Assembly: GCA_050305135.1 (NCBI GenBank) | Contig: JBNLET010000206.1 | Span: 1-34,731 of the forward strand | DNA length: 34,731 bases | DNA from: Cognatazoarcus sp050305135 | GTDB taxonomy: Bacteria > Pseudomonadota > Gammaproteobacteria > Burkholderiales > Rhodocyclaceae | Direction: 5' to 3' | Shown: positions 1 to 7,723 of the stretch, piece by piece | Layout: the number at the start of each line of letters is the position of its first letter | How positions within the stretch are numbered: the stretch's first letter is position 1 | The notes under the pieces: generated by a model | The model's database searches: none | The model's input: the letters and a program-made list of their open reading frames with translations, nothing else | What the model was told of the DNA's origin: nothing | Program-made: the position numbers and the translations under genes

Positions 1-30
1 CGAACTCGACCGCAGCGTAATTCCCGGTAG

Positions 31-48
31 GGCCGGCTTCAGCCGGCC
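31..48 (-). terminator. Hairpin downstream of the bufB-bufC operon
   Basis: An inverted repeat GGCCGGC-TTCA-GCCGGCC (7-bp stem, 4-base loop) lies about 25 bases beyond the bufC stop codon. No T-run follows on either strand, so it is only a candidate terminator or RNA 3' end structure. Confidence 0.3.
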
Positions 49-73
49 TCGAGCGACTGCGCGCAACGCGACG

Positions 74-865
74 CTAGCCCGGCGCCTGCCGCGGCCCGCT
101 CGGCTGCAACTGCAGCGTGCCCTCGCACAGCAGCAGGTGCAGCAGCGGCGCGATGGCCAGTTTGGGCGCCAGCTCCAGCGCCCGTTGGCAGGCCTCGCCC
201 AGCGCCTGGCCGGCCGCCAGCGAGGCCAGCAAGGCGTGTTCGGCCGGTGCCAGCCGGCGCAGCTCGGTGTCGTGCCGCCGGCGGTGCACCAGCAACGCGA
301 CGCCGCCGGCCTCGATGTCGAATTCGTCGTCCCACGGCACGCCGGGCTGATTCAGCAGCCATAGCCGGTCCAGCGGCCAGCGCGACTCGATCAGCCGGCA
401 GTGGGCCGCCAGCCGGAAGCGCAGCGCCGGGTAGTCGGCTTCGGCGACCCGCGCCAGCGCCAGCAGATCCGCCGGCACCGGGTCGGCGGCGTGGAACACC
501 GATTCCATTGCCCAATCGAGGCGGGCCGTATCGGGCAGGTAGGCCAGCCCGGCGGCGGGCGGAAAATGCCGCAGGAAGTCGGCGAAATCTTCGCCGTAGC
601 GGTTCAGGTCGCCGCTCCGGGACGGGTGGCTGCGCGCGTAGGCATCGGCCGCATGCTCGAAGAAGCCGTCGCCGACCAGGTTCGCCACTACCGGATAGAT
701 CGCCTTCAGCGCGCGGCGGTAGTTGCCGAGCACGCTGCGCCGGTAGAGCGCGAAGCGGGTCGCCGGCGCAGCCCGCCCGGCCAGGATGGCCGCCGGCACC
801 GGTTCGCCGGGCGCCGCCAGCAGCGCCGCGGCGAATGATTCCTGCAGTTCACACAGCGAGGGCAT
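74..865 (-). CDS. bufC: DUF2063 (HvfC/BufC-type) putative DNA-binding-domain protein
   Basis: The 263-residue product has the N-terminal DUF2063 domain (about residues 5-95). Its typical pattern is LQ..F...L, then RFALYRRSVLGNYRRALK, YP, VG..FF and Y...HPS.SGDLN.YG. A more variable C-terminal half follows. In bufferin and methanobactin-like RiPP systems this family is the partner protein of the DUF692 (MNIO) enzyme and helps it recognise or bind the precursor peptide; the name 'DNA-binding' is historical. The ATG at 865 overlaps the end of bufB by 17 bases, so the two are probably translationally coupled. The fold call is strong. The role is inferred from the bufB neighbour, because no precursor gene is visible in the window. 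Confidence 0.8.
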   Translation of the reverse strand: MPSLCELQESFAAALLAAPGEPVPAAILAGRAAPATRFALYRRSVLGNYRRALKAIYPVVANLVGDGFFEHAADAYARSHPSRSGDLNRYGEDFADFLRHFPPAAGLAYLPDTARLDWAMESVFHAADPVPADLLALARVAEADYPALRFRLAAHCRLIESRWPLDRLWLLNQPGVPWDDEFDIEAGGVALLVHRRRHDTELRRLAPAEHALLASLAAGQALGEACQRALELAPKLAIAPLLHLLLCEGTLQLQPSGPRQAPG

Positions 866-1706
866 CTTGCGCCTCCAGAACCCGCTGCGCGCGGGCGGCC
901 TCCGCTGCCAGCGCCGCCAGCGGCGGAATGTCGTTGTCGCGTTCGATCAGGCTCGGCCGTGGCCCGATGCGCTCGATCGTTTCCTCGTACAGTTGCCACA
1001 CCGGTTCGGCGATGGGCGTGCCGTGGGTGTCCACCAGCAGCTCGCCGACCCGGCTATGGCCGGCCAGGTGGATCTCGCCGACCGCGGCGGCGGGGATCGC
1101 GGCCAGGTAGCGGCGCGCGTCGAAGCCGAGGTTGTGCGCCGAAACGAAGACGTTGTTCACGTCGAGCAGCAGGCCGCAGCCGGTGCGGGCCACCAGCTCG
1201 GCGAGGAATTCGGGTTCGCCGATCGTCGAGTGGCCGAAGGCCAGGTAGCTGGAGATGTTCTCGACCAGGATCTGCCGGCCCAGCGCGTCCTGCGTCTGGC
1301 GCACGTGCCGGCACACCACCTGCAGCGCCTCCTCGGTGTAGGGCAGCGGCAGCAACTCGTTCATGTGCCGGCCGCCGGCCGCGCTCCAGGCCAGGTGTTC
1401 GGACACCAGGCCGGGTTCGACGCGCGCCACCAGGCGATGGAGTTTCGCCAGATGGTCGCGGTCCAGCCCGCCGTGGCTGCCGAGCGACAGGCCGACGCCA
1501 TGCAGGCTGACCGGGTAGCGCTCGCGTACCCGTTCGAGGACATGCAGCGGCTGGCCGCCGTCGCCGAAGAAGTTCTCGCTGTGCACCTCGACCCAGCCGA
1601 GGGCGGGCCAGCTCCGCAGCAGTTGGCCGAAATGGCAGTTGCGCAGGCCGATGCCGGCGAGGTCCGGGATTGCTGCCGGGGCAGGCGGTGGAGTCGATGC
1701 GTTCAT
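849..1706 (-). CDS. bufB: DUF692 / MNIO-family multinuclear iron oxidase (BufB/HvfB-like)
   Basis: The 285-residue protein is a full-length DUF692 TIM-barrel enzyme. Expected segments appear in order: an IGLR start, VEVHSENFF, a SLHGVGLSLGS strand, SEHLAWS, LVENISSYL, LLLDVNNVFVSAHN, EIHLAGHS and a late DTHG. They supply the His, Glu, Asp and Asn residues that bind the iron cluster in this family. Family members oxidatively modify cysteines in ribosomally made peptides: methanobactin-type in MbnB, and copper-binding bufferins in BufB. It is normally encoded just after a small DUF2282 precursor gene (bufA). Here the 159 bases between its ATG and the next gene at 1866 hold no such ORF. No clear Shine-Dalgarno precedes the ATG, but the conserved IGLR segment lies close behind it, which supports this start. 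Confidence 0.85.
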   Translation of the reverse strand: MNASTPPPAPAAIPDLAGIGLRNCHFGQLLRSWPALGWVEVHSENFFGDGGQPLHVLERVRERYPVSLHGVGLSLGSHGGLDRDHLAKLHRLVARVEPGLVSEHLAWSAAGGRHMNELLPLPYTEEALQVVCRHVRQTQDALGRQILVENISSYLAFGHSTIGEPEFLAELVARTGCGLLLDVNNVFVSAHNLGFDARRYLAAIPAAAVGEIHLAGHSRVGELLVDTHGTPIAEPVWQLYEETIERIGPRPSLIERDNDIPPLAALAAEAARAQRVLEAQDALAV

Positions 1707-1865
1707 GAGCTATGCTGCACGCAGATGGAATGTGGGGTGCAGTCTGCGCCGCCGATTTCACGAAACGATCACGGCGCGATCATGCATGCGTCGCGACACC
1801 GCCGAAACTTGGCAATCGTTCGTCGCGCCCGGGACGGTAGCGACGCCGGCAAGGAGGAAGGGCTG

Positions 1866-3524
1866 ATGGGTCTTCGCTGGAAACTGCTGCTGCCGCCGGC
1901 CCTGTGCGGACTGGCGATCCTGGCCGTGGCCTCGGCCGGAGGCAGTATCGAGGGCGCGGCGCTGGGCAAGCTCGCGACAGGCCTGCTGGCGATGCTGGTG
2001 GTGGCCCTGTTGAGCGCCGAGGTGCAGGTGATGCGCCCGCTGGCCCGCCTCGGCGACGTGTCCGTGCCGGCCGACGAGGGCGATGCCGAGGAGATCGCCC
2101 GCTGGGATCGAGAGGTCCGCTCGCTGCGCCGCAGCCTGGCCCAGACCCAGGCCTCGCTGGAACAGGTGCGCGACGACTGGCGCGATGCCCGCACCGGGCT
2201 GCAGCGCAGCGAGGAGCGTTTCGCCGCAGCGGTGCGCGGCGCCCACGACGGCTTGTGGGAATGGGAGCCGGAAAGCGGCGCGGTGCTGTTCTCGCCGCGC
2301 TGGAAGGCGATGCTGGGCTACGCCGAGGACGAGTTCCCGGATCGCTACGAAGCGTGGCTCGACCACCTCCATCCGGACGACCTGGAGCGGGTGCAGCAGG
2401 AGATTGCAGGCCACCTCGAGGGGACGCTGACCCACTTCGAGCAGCAGTTGCGCATGCGCCACAAGGACGGCCGCTATCGTTGGCTGCTGTCGCGCGGGGC
2501 GGCGCTGCGCCATGCCAGCGGCAAGCCGTACCGGCTGGTCGGGCTGGATACCGACATCACCCGGGTCAAGCGCGTCGAGGGCATCGTGCAGCAGATCGCC
2601 GAAGGCACCGACGGCGCCCGCGGCGAGGTCTTCTTCCGCGCGCTGGTGCAGCATTTCGCCGCGGCGCTGGAGGTCGGCTGCGCCTTCATCACCGAGTGCG
2701 TCGACCAGCCGGTCACCCGGGTGCGCACGCTGGCCTACTGGAAGGCGCAGGAGTTTCGCGACAACATCGAGTTCGACCTGTCCGGCACGCCGTGCGAGGC
2801 GGTGGTCAAGCAGGGCGTCAGCTGCGTGTACCGCTCCGGCGTCGGCCGCCGCTTTCCGCGCGACGCGGCCTACGAGAGCTACATCGGGCTGCCGATCTTC
2901 GGCAGCGAGGGCGGCGTGATCGGCCATCTGGCCTTCTTCGACACGCGCGAGATGTCCGAGGAGGTGCTGTCGGAGTCGATCTTCCGCATCTTCACGGCCC
3001 GCGCCGGTGCCGAACTGGAGCGCCGCAGCGCGCTCGCCAGACTGGCCGCCGGCAGGGCTTGCGCGGGCCGGGCGCCGGTGGCTGCGCTGCCGGGGCGGCT
3101 CCAATCGTCGCGGCGGGCCGGCCTACTTCGCCGGCGCGTCCGGCTGCACTCCCGGCGCGGCGCGGCGAAAGGCGTCCAGCTCGGCGCAGGCGCGGTCGAT
3201 CGCGACGATGTTCGGGTAGGGTGCGAGGTCCACGTGGAAGCGGCGCGCGCTGGCGACCTGGGGCACCAGGTAGACGTCGGCCAGGCCCGGCGCCTTGCCG
3301 AAGCAGAAATCGCCGCGCCGGGGATCGTTCGCCAGCATCGCTTCCAGCGCCGCGAAGCCGGCCTCGATCCAGGTGCCGCACCAGGCATCCACGGCCGCAT
3401 CGTCGCAGCCGAAATGCTGCCTCAGGTATTCGAGGATGCGGCGGTTGTTGATCGGATGGATGTCGCAGCCGACGATGGCGGCCATCGCCCGCACATGGGC
3501 GCGCGCAGCGGGTTCGGCGGGTAG
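1866..3524 (+). CDS. Membrane-anchored PAS-GAF sensory protein, probably truncated
   Basis: The ATG at 1866 follows a strong AAGGAGGAAGGG ribosome site at 1851-1862. The product has two N-terminal hydrophobic segments (about residues 7-25 and 36-52). A coiled-coil-prone stretch (about 75-115), a PAS domain with PAC motif (about 118-240, containing WEWEPESG, HPDD and RWLLSRG) and a GAF domain (about 245-385) follow. After about residue 386 the sequence becomes low-complexity Arg/Ala-rich. From residue 420 it is simply the antisense of nagL, until the first in-frame stop at 3522-3524. No histidine kinase, GGDEF, EAL or other output domain is present. Such proteins usually carry one, so this looks like a gene that lost its 3' end, perhaps by deletion near 3030-3120. 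It could still make a sensor-only protein. The real functional end may be near 3100. Confidence 0.7.
   Translation: MGLRWKLLLPPALCGLAILAVASAGGSIEGAALGKLATGLLAMLVVALLSAEVQVMRPLARLGDVSVPADEGDAEEIARWDREVRSLRRSLAQTQASLEQVRDDWRDARTGLQRSEERFAAAVRGAHDGLWEWEPESGAVLFSPRWKAMLGYAEDEFPDRYEAWLDHLHPDDLERVQQEIAGHLEGTLTHFEQQLRMRHKDGRYRWLLSRGAALRHASGKPYRLVGLDTDITRVKRVEGIVQQIAEGTDGARGEVFFRALVQHFAAALEVGCAFITECVDQPVTRVRTLAYWKAQEFRDNIEFDLSGTPCEAVVKQGVSCVYRSGVGRRFPRDAAYESYIGLPIFGSEGGVIGHLAFFDTREMSEEVLSESIFRIFTARAGAELERRSALARLAAGRACAGRAPVAALPGRLQSSRRAGLLRRRVRLHSRRGAAKGVQLGAGAVDRDDVRVGCEVHVEAARAGDLGHQVDVGQARRLAEAEIAAPGIVRQHRFQRREAGLDPGAAPGIHGRIVAAEMLPQVFEDAAVVDRMDVAADDGGHRPHMGARSGFGG
3117..3135 (-). terminator. Hairpin around the nagL stop codon
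   Basis: GCCGGC arms at 3117-3122 and 3130-3135 flank a 7-base loop that contains the nagL stop codon. There is no T-run. This is a weak candidate for the 3' end of the salicylate operon transcript. Confidence 0.25.
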
Positions 3525-3767
3525 CAGCGGCGGCGCCGGGTAGCGCTCCTCGAGCCACTCGATGATCGCCGGCGACTGGATCAGCGTGGCGTCGCCGGTG
3601 TCGAGCGCCGGCACCAGTTGCTGCGGATTGATCGCCCTGAAGGCGGCACCGAGATGCGCCTCGCTGCGCAGGTCCACCGCCACGTACTGGTAGTCGATGC
3701 CCTTCAGCTTGAGCGCGATGCGCAGCCGGTGCGAGGTGCCGCTGCGAAAGAAGTTGTAGAGCTTCAT
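3123..3767 (-). CDS. nagL: Maleylpyruvate isomerase, glutathione-dependent (zeta-class GST)
   Basis: The 214-residue protein begins with a GST thioredoxin-fold signature, MKLYNFFRSGTSHRLRIALK. SGTSHR takes the place of the SSCS-type active-site segment of zeta-class enzymes, as in the NagL maleylpyruvate isomerase. NPQQLVPALD and SPAIIEWLEERYP are the glutathione-contact segments. The C-terminal helical domain includes ADVYLVPQV. It converts maleylpyruvate, the product of gentisate cleavage, to fumarylpyruvate in the cytoplasm. It is the last gene of the nag operon, 38 bases after nagK. The related maleylacetoacetate isomerase (tyrosine pathway) shares the fold; the gentisate dioxygenase and fumarylpyruvate hydrolase neighbours favour maleylpyruvate. 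Its last third overlaps antisense with the PAS-GAF frame on the plus strand. Confidence 0.88.
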   Translation of the reverse strand: MKLYNFFRSGTSHRLRIALKLKGIDYQYVAVDLRSEAHLGAAFRAINPQQLVPALDTGDATLIQSPAIIEWLEERYPAPPLLPAEPAARAHVRAMAAIVGCDIHPINNRRILEYLRQHFGCDDAAVDAWCGTWIEAGFAALEAMLANDPRRGDFCFGKAPGLADVYLVPQVASARRFHVDLAPYPNIVAIDRACAELDAFRRAAPGVQPDAPAK

Positions 3768-3805
3768 GGCCTGTCTTCCATCGATGCCGGATGCCGGCGG
3801 GGACT

Positions 3806-4516
3806 CTATTCCGCCTCGCCGACCGTCAGCGCGATCTCGCCGACGCGCTCGATGCGGCCGCCGATGCGGTCGCCCGGCTTGACCGGGCCGACGCCTTCCG
3901 GCGTGCCGGTATAGATCAGGTCGCCGGCTGCGAGATGATAGAACTTCGACAGGTCGGCGATGATCTCGCGCAGGTTCCAGATCAGTTGCGACAGGTCGGC
4001 GCGCTGCCGCGTCTCGCCATTGACCTGCAGTTCGATCGCGCCGGCCTCGAGCACGCCGAGCCCGGCGGTCGGCACGATCTCGCTGCAGATCGCGGATTGC
4101 TCGAAGTTCTTGCCCAGGTCCCACGGCCGGCCCTGTTCGCGCGCGACCAGCTGCAGGTCGCGGCGGGTCATGTCGAGGCCGGCGGCGTAGCCGAAGATCA
4201 GTGCCCCGGCGTCGGCCTCGGCGACGCGGAAGCCCGGCTTGCCGAGCGCCACCACCAGCTCCATCTCGTAGTGGTAGTTGGCGGTGCCGGGCGGGTAGGG
4301 CAGCGTGGCGCCGGACTCGACCAGGGCCGAGGCGTCCTTCAGGAAGTAGAAGGGCTTCATCGTCGCCTTGTCCACCGGGTTGCCCATCTCGAGCGCGTGG
4401 GCGTGGTAGTTGCGGCCGACGCAGAAGATGCGTCCGACCGGCAGCCGGGCCTCGCCGCCGCGGACCGGCAGCGAGGGGGGCGGGGCGGGCTGCCACAGGT
4501 AGTTGCTGGGGTTCAT
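3806..4516 (-). CDS. nagK: Fumarylpyruvate hydrolase (FAH family)
   Basis: The 236-residue protein of the fumarylacetoacetate-hydrolase family shows the full FAH core: RIFCVGRNYHAHALEMG, then FYFLK, YHYEMELVVALG with metal ligands E84 and E86, and GYAAGLDMTRRDLQ with the third ligand D115. The later IYTGTPEGVGPVKPGD segment is typical. Its expected reaction is Mg- or Mn-dependent hydrolysis of fumarylpyruvate to fumarate and pyruvate, the last step of the gentisate route. It lies between nagI (30-base gap) and nagL (38-base gap), which fixes the substrate better than the sequence alone; close relatives act on fumarylacetoacetate or acylpyruvates. Confidence 0.9.
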   Translation of the reverse strand: MNPSNYLWQPAPPPSLPVRGGEARLPVGRIFCVGRNYHAHALEMGNPVDKATMKPFYFLKDASALVESGATLPYPPGTANYHYEMELVVALGKPGFRVAEADAGALIFGYAAGLDMTRRDLQLVAREQGRPWDLGKNFEQSAICSEIVPTAGLGVLEAGAIELQVNGETRQRADLSQLIWNLREIIADLSKFYHLAAGDLIYTGTPEGVGPVKPGDRIGGRIERVGEIALTVGEAE

Positions 4517-4546
4517 GTCTTCTCTCTCGACGGGGTCGGGGGGCGC

Positions 4547-5587
4547 TCAGCCGCGCACTTCGTAGACGCCGAGCTTCTTGTGCAGCGGGCTCTCGTCGGC
4601 GACGAACAGGAAGGCCGGATTGTCGCCGGAACGGTTGGCCAGCGTCACCGGCGTGTAGCCCGGCGCGCAGCAGGTGTCGGCCTCGGCGAGTTCGAAGCGG
4701 CTGCCGTCGATGTCCGCCACGGCGCCGCCTTCGATCAGGTGCATCACCATCGCCGGCGAGCGTGCCGGCAGGCGCAGCGTCTCGCCCGGACGCAGCATCA
4801 GCGCGCCGTAGCCGAGGATGTTCTGGCAGTCGGCGCCGCTCTCCGGATTGACGTAGGCGATCTGCACCGCCTCGATCTCGGGCCGGCTCCCGGCCAGCGC
4901 CAGCAACGCCGCGCGGGCCTCGGCCCACGGGTAGCGCAGCATCGGATAGCCCGCCGCCGCGTCGCGCGCGAACACCGGCGCGGGCAGCAGGCCGCCGTGG
5001 GCGTAGGCGCGCTCGCTGCCGGCGGCGGCGGGCTGTTGCCGCTGTCCCTCGATCGCGTACGAGGTCTCGGTGTAGTAGATCAGCGGCAGGTCGAGCACGT
5101 CCAGCCACACCACCGGCTCGGCTCCGTCGTGGCCGTGCTCGTGCCACAGCCCGGTCGGCGTCAGGATCAGGTCGCCGCGGCGCATCGGGCATTTCTCGCC
5201 GTCCACGGTGGTGTAGGCGCCTTCGCCTTCGACCACCATGCGTACCGCGTTCGGCGTGTGGCGGTGCGAGGGGGCCCATTCGCCAGGCAGCAGCAACTGC
5301 ATGCCGAGATAGATGCTGGCGCTGGCCTGCATCTTCTCCAGCCCGTGGCCGGGATTGGCCAGCACCAGCACGCGGCGCTCGGCCCTCTCGATCGGCGTCA
5401 GCTCGCCGGCCCGCAGCAGCAGCGGGCGCAGCGCGGCGTAGCGCCAGTGGGTCGGCCGCGTGCGCGCTGCGGGTTTGCCGGGCGGCAGCAGCGCGCGCAG
5501 GCTCGGCCACAGCGGCACCAGGTTCTGCTCCGCGAGGGCCGCGCGGTAGTCCGGCGGCAGTTCTTCCAGCGTTCCCAAGGCATGCAT
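4547..5587 (-). CDS. nagI: Gentisate 1,2-dioxygenase
   Basis: The 346-residue protein is a two-cupin ring-cleavage dioxygenase. The N-terminal cupin holds the Fe(II) triad at H108 and H110 (PSHRHTPNAVR) and H149 (GLWHEHGH). The following WLDVLDLPL and YYTETSY segments are typical of gentisate dioxygenases. The second, metal-free cupin includes the late LPARSPAMVMHLIEGG and FVADESPLHKKLGVYE segments. It opens gentisate (2,5-dihydroxybenzoate) between C1 and C2 to maleylpyruvate. AAAGGAG precedes the ATG. It sits 28 bases after nagAb, directly downstream of the hydroxylase that makes its substrate. Confidence 0.93.
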   Translation of the reverse strand: MHALGTLEELPPDYRAALAEQNLVPLWPSLRALLPPGKPAARTRPTHWRYAALRPLLLRAGELTPIERAERRVLVLANPGHGLEKMQASASIYLGMQLLLPGEWAPSHRHTPNAVRMVVEGEGAYTTVDGEKCPMRRGDLILTPTGLWHEHGHDGAEPVVWLDVLDLPLIYYTETSYAIEGQRQQPAAAGSERAYAHGGLLPAPVFARDAAAGYPMLRYPWAEARAALLALAGSRPEIEAVQIAYVNPESGADCQNILGYGALMLRPGETLRLPARSPAMVMHLIEGGAVADIDGSRFELAEADTCCAPGYTPVTLANRSGDNPAFLFVADESPLHKKLGVYEVRG

Positions 5588-5615
5588 CGGGGTCTCGTCT
5601 CCTTTGTGCTGCGGC

Positions 5616-5930
5616 TCAGTCGAGCGCGACGTAGATGCGGCCGTTCTCGATCCTGACCGGGTAGCTAATGATGTCCTCGGTCAGCGGCGCGCACAGCGCC
5701 TTGCCGGAGCACACGTCGAACTTGCCCTGGTGCAGCGGACACTCGATCTCGCGCCCCTCCAGGAAGCCGTCGCTCAGCCGCGCCCGGCCGTGGCTGCAGA
5801 CGTTGGCGGTGGCGAAGATCTCGCCGTCCACCTCGTACAGCGCGAGATCGCGGCCGCCCACCGCGACGCCGATCACGTCGCCCTCGGGCACCGCGTCGAG
5901 GGCCGCCGCGTCGATCCACTCGTGCGTCAT
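5616..5930 (-). CDS. nagAb: Rieske-type [2Fe-2S] ferredoxin of salicylate 5-hydroxylase
   Basis: This 104-residue single-domain Rieske ferredoxin has its cluster ligands at C45 and H47 (CSHG) and C64 and H67 (CPLHQGKFD). It carries electrons from the NagAa reductase to the NagGH oxygenase. A clear AGGAGG site precedes the ATG, and it starts 10 bases after nagH. This length and arrangement match ferredoxins of ring-hydroxylating dioxygenase systems. A nitrite-reductase small subunit has a similar fold but would not sit in this operon. Confidence 0.93.
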   Translation of the reverse strand: MTHEWIDAAALDAVPEGDVIGVAVGGRDLALYEVDGEIFATANVCSHGRARLSDGFLEGREIECPLHQGKFDVCSGKALCAPLTEDIISYPVRIENGRIYVALD

Positions 5931-5940
5931 GGCGTCCTCC

Positions 5941-6420
5941 TCAGATCGGGTAGATGACCGAGTTCGGGATCATCTCGGTGTCGTAGATGCACAGCCGCGT
6001 CTTGAGCCGCAGCCCGTCGGCGGTGCGCACCACCTGGTCGCGGTAGTGGCCGCTGTTGAAAACGGTCGATTCGCCGTCGTACTTGGTGCGGATCACCGCG
6101 TAGTTGGCCTCCGCCCGGATCGTGTCGCCGTCCACCGCGATCACCCGCGGCGTGCCGACGATGTGCCGCTGGTAGTAGGGGTCGTGGTAGAGCGTTTCCT
6201 TCACGCCATACACCCGGTCGCGGATCATCGCCTTGCTCTCCAGCGCCAGCAGGCACAGCGGCAGGCCCTGCTCGAAGTTCTCGCGCGGCTGCAGCCGGTA
6301 GCTGGCATCTTCGACGAAGAAGTCCGGCCACTTCTCCCAGTCGGCCGAATCGACCGCCAGCGCGTAGTCGCTGTACAGGTTCAGGAGTTCGAAGTAGGTT
6401 TCGAAGTCGATCATCTTCAT
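5941..6420 (-). CDS. nagH: Salicylate 5-hydroxylase, small (beta) oxygenase subunit
   Basis: The 159-residue cone-fold (NTF2-like) beta subunit of ring-hydroxylating oxygenases has the motifs LNLYSDYALAVD, WPDFFVEDASYRLQ, YHDPYYQRHIVG and FNSGHYRDQVVR. The beta subunit has no cofactor and stabilises the alpha subunit oligomer. The ATG at 6420 shares an ATGA with the nagG stop, so the two oxygenase subunits are translationally coupled, as expected for equimolar production. An internal ATG two codons later (6414) is possible, but the ATGA overlap favours 6420. Confidence 0.92.
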   Translation of the reverse strand: MKMIDFETYFELLNLYSDYALAVDSADWEKWPDFFVEDASYRLQPRENFEQGLPLCLLALESKAMIRDRVYGVKETLYHDPYYQRHIVGTPRVIAVDGDTIRAEANYAVIRTKYDGESTVFNSGHYRDQVVRTADGLRLKTRLCIYDTEMIPNSVIYPI

Positions 6421-7682
6421 TCCCCCATGACCTCGCGCCAGTAGGCGTACATGCCGCGGATCAGCGTCTCGGTGACCATGTGGTCGGCGTCGGCGACGTC
6501 GTAGCCGCCCATCTCGACCACGCTGCGGTGCGCCGGCTTCTGCTCGAAGCCCTCCTGCGACCACTCGATGACTTCGCCGTCGTCGGCCGAGACGAAGCCG
6601 GCCGGGCCGAACAGGTTGGCCTGGATCAGCCGTCTCTCGGTCATCTCGTCGGAGTCGTCGGCGAAGCCGAAGTGGGTCCACACGAAGTCGAACGAGCCGT
6701 GGCCGTTGGGCTGGATGTGGCGCATCGACACGCTGTTCACCTGCTGCTGGATGATCACGCTCGGGAAGATCGTCGTCATCACCGCGGTCGGGCCGTTCCA
6801 CCACGGCTCCTGCACGATGTCGAGCAGGCGCGCATCGTTCACGGTCATCGTCTCCTTGAAGCTGTCCACGCCGCCGACCACCTCGTCGTTCCTGCCGCCC
6901 TGGCCGCGCGTCGAGATCATCGCGGCGTGGCGGTGGCGCGCGTCCATCTTCAGTTCGGACTTGTTGTCGGCCCGCCACAGGCCGAAGGTCGAGAACCAGG
7001 TGTGCAGCAGGCCCGGGTGGTAGGGGTCCTTGATGTTCTCCTGCATCAGCTTCCAGTTGCCCGGGATGCGCTGGCGGCGGTAGCCGAGGATCCTGAGCTC
7101 GCGGCCGTCGAAGACGCGGTCGAAGTAGTGCAGGATGGTCGGGCCGAGGAAGTCCTCCAGCGGCTCGACCTGATCATCGAAGGAGGCGAACACGACGCCG
7201 TGGCGGGTCGCCACCTCGAGCTTGGTCAGGCCGTGCTCCTCGAGCTTGAAGTCCTTCGGCATGCCGCCGTTGACGCGGCCCTCCTGCTTGACGCCGCGGC
7301 GGAACGGCACGCCCTGCAGATCACCCTGCAGGCTGTAGTTCCACTGGTGGTAGGGGCAGAAGAAGTCCTTGCGGTTGCCGTGGCGCTCGCGGCAGAAGCG
7401 CATGCCGCGGTGGGCGCAGACGTTCTCGACGACGCGGATCGTGCCGTCCATGTCGCGCACCATGATCACCGAGCGCTCGCCGACGACGCTGCGACGGAAG
7501 TCGCCCGGGTTCGGGATCTCCGCTTCCAGGCCGACGTAGCACCAGTGGCCGGCATAGAAGAAGCGCTCCAGCTCGCGGCGGTAGAGGTCGTCGCGGGTGT
7601 AGGCCCAGAACGGGATGCGGCTCGAACCGTCGCCGGCCCAGGCCGGGGCCTCGGCCGGAAATGCCGCGGGATTGGCGCTCAT
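6417..7682 (-). CDS. nagG: Salicylate 5-hydroxylase, large (alpha) oxygenase subunit
   Basis: The 421-residue Rieske non-haem iron oxygenase alpha subunit has its Rieske ligands at C89 and H91 (CAHRGMRFC) and C109 and H112 (CPYHQW). The mononuclear iron site segment ENIKDPYHPGLLH gives D219, H222 and H227. With NagH, NagAb and NagAa it hydroxylates salicylate at C5 to gentisate using NAD(P)H and O2. The ATG at 7682 follows AAGGAG eight bases upstream. Substrate is assigned from context: the reductase-alpha-beta-ferredoxin order with gentisate genes behind it and a NahR-like regulator in front. A related benzoate-type substrate such as anthranilate cannot be excluded from sequence alone. Confidence 0.9.
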   Translation of the reverse strand: MSANPAAFPAEAPAWAGDGSSRIPFWAYTRDDLYRRELERFFYAGHWCYVGLEAEIPNPGDFRRSVVGERSVIMVRDMDGTIRVVENVCAHRGMRFCRERHGNRKDFFCPYHQWNYSLQGDLQGVPFRRGVKQEGRVNGGMPKDFKLEEHGLTKLEVATRHGVVFASFDDQVEPLEDFLGPTILHYFDRVFDGRELRILGYRRQRIPGNWKLMQENIKDPYHPGLLHTWFSTFGLWRADNKSELKMDARHRHAAMISTRGQGGRNDEVVGGVDSFKETMTVNDARLLDIVQEPWWNGPTAVMTTIFPSVIIQQQVNSVSMRHIQPNGHGSFDFVWTHFGFADDSDEMTERRLIQANLFGPAGFVSADDGEVIEWSQEGFEQKPAHRSVVEMGGYDVADADHMVTETLIRGMYAYWREVMGE

Positions 7683-7723
7683 GTCGTGGTCTCCTTGTTG
7701 TTGTCGGGAAGCGCGGCGGGCAG

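Noticed and set aside
786..1865. Upstream extension of the PAS-GAF frame, open from 786
   Set aside because: It is antisense to bufB and bufC and has no domain sequence. The strong ribosome site at 1851-1862 fixes the start at 1866.
1707..1865. A bufA precursor gene upstream of bufB
   Set aside because: No frame on the minus strand here has a signal peptide and the cysteines expected of a DUF2282 precursor.
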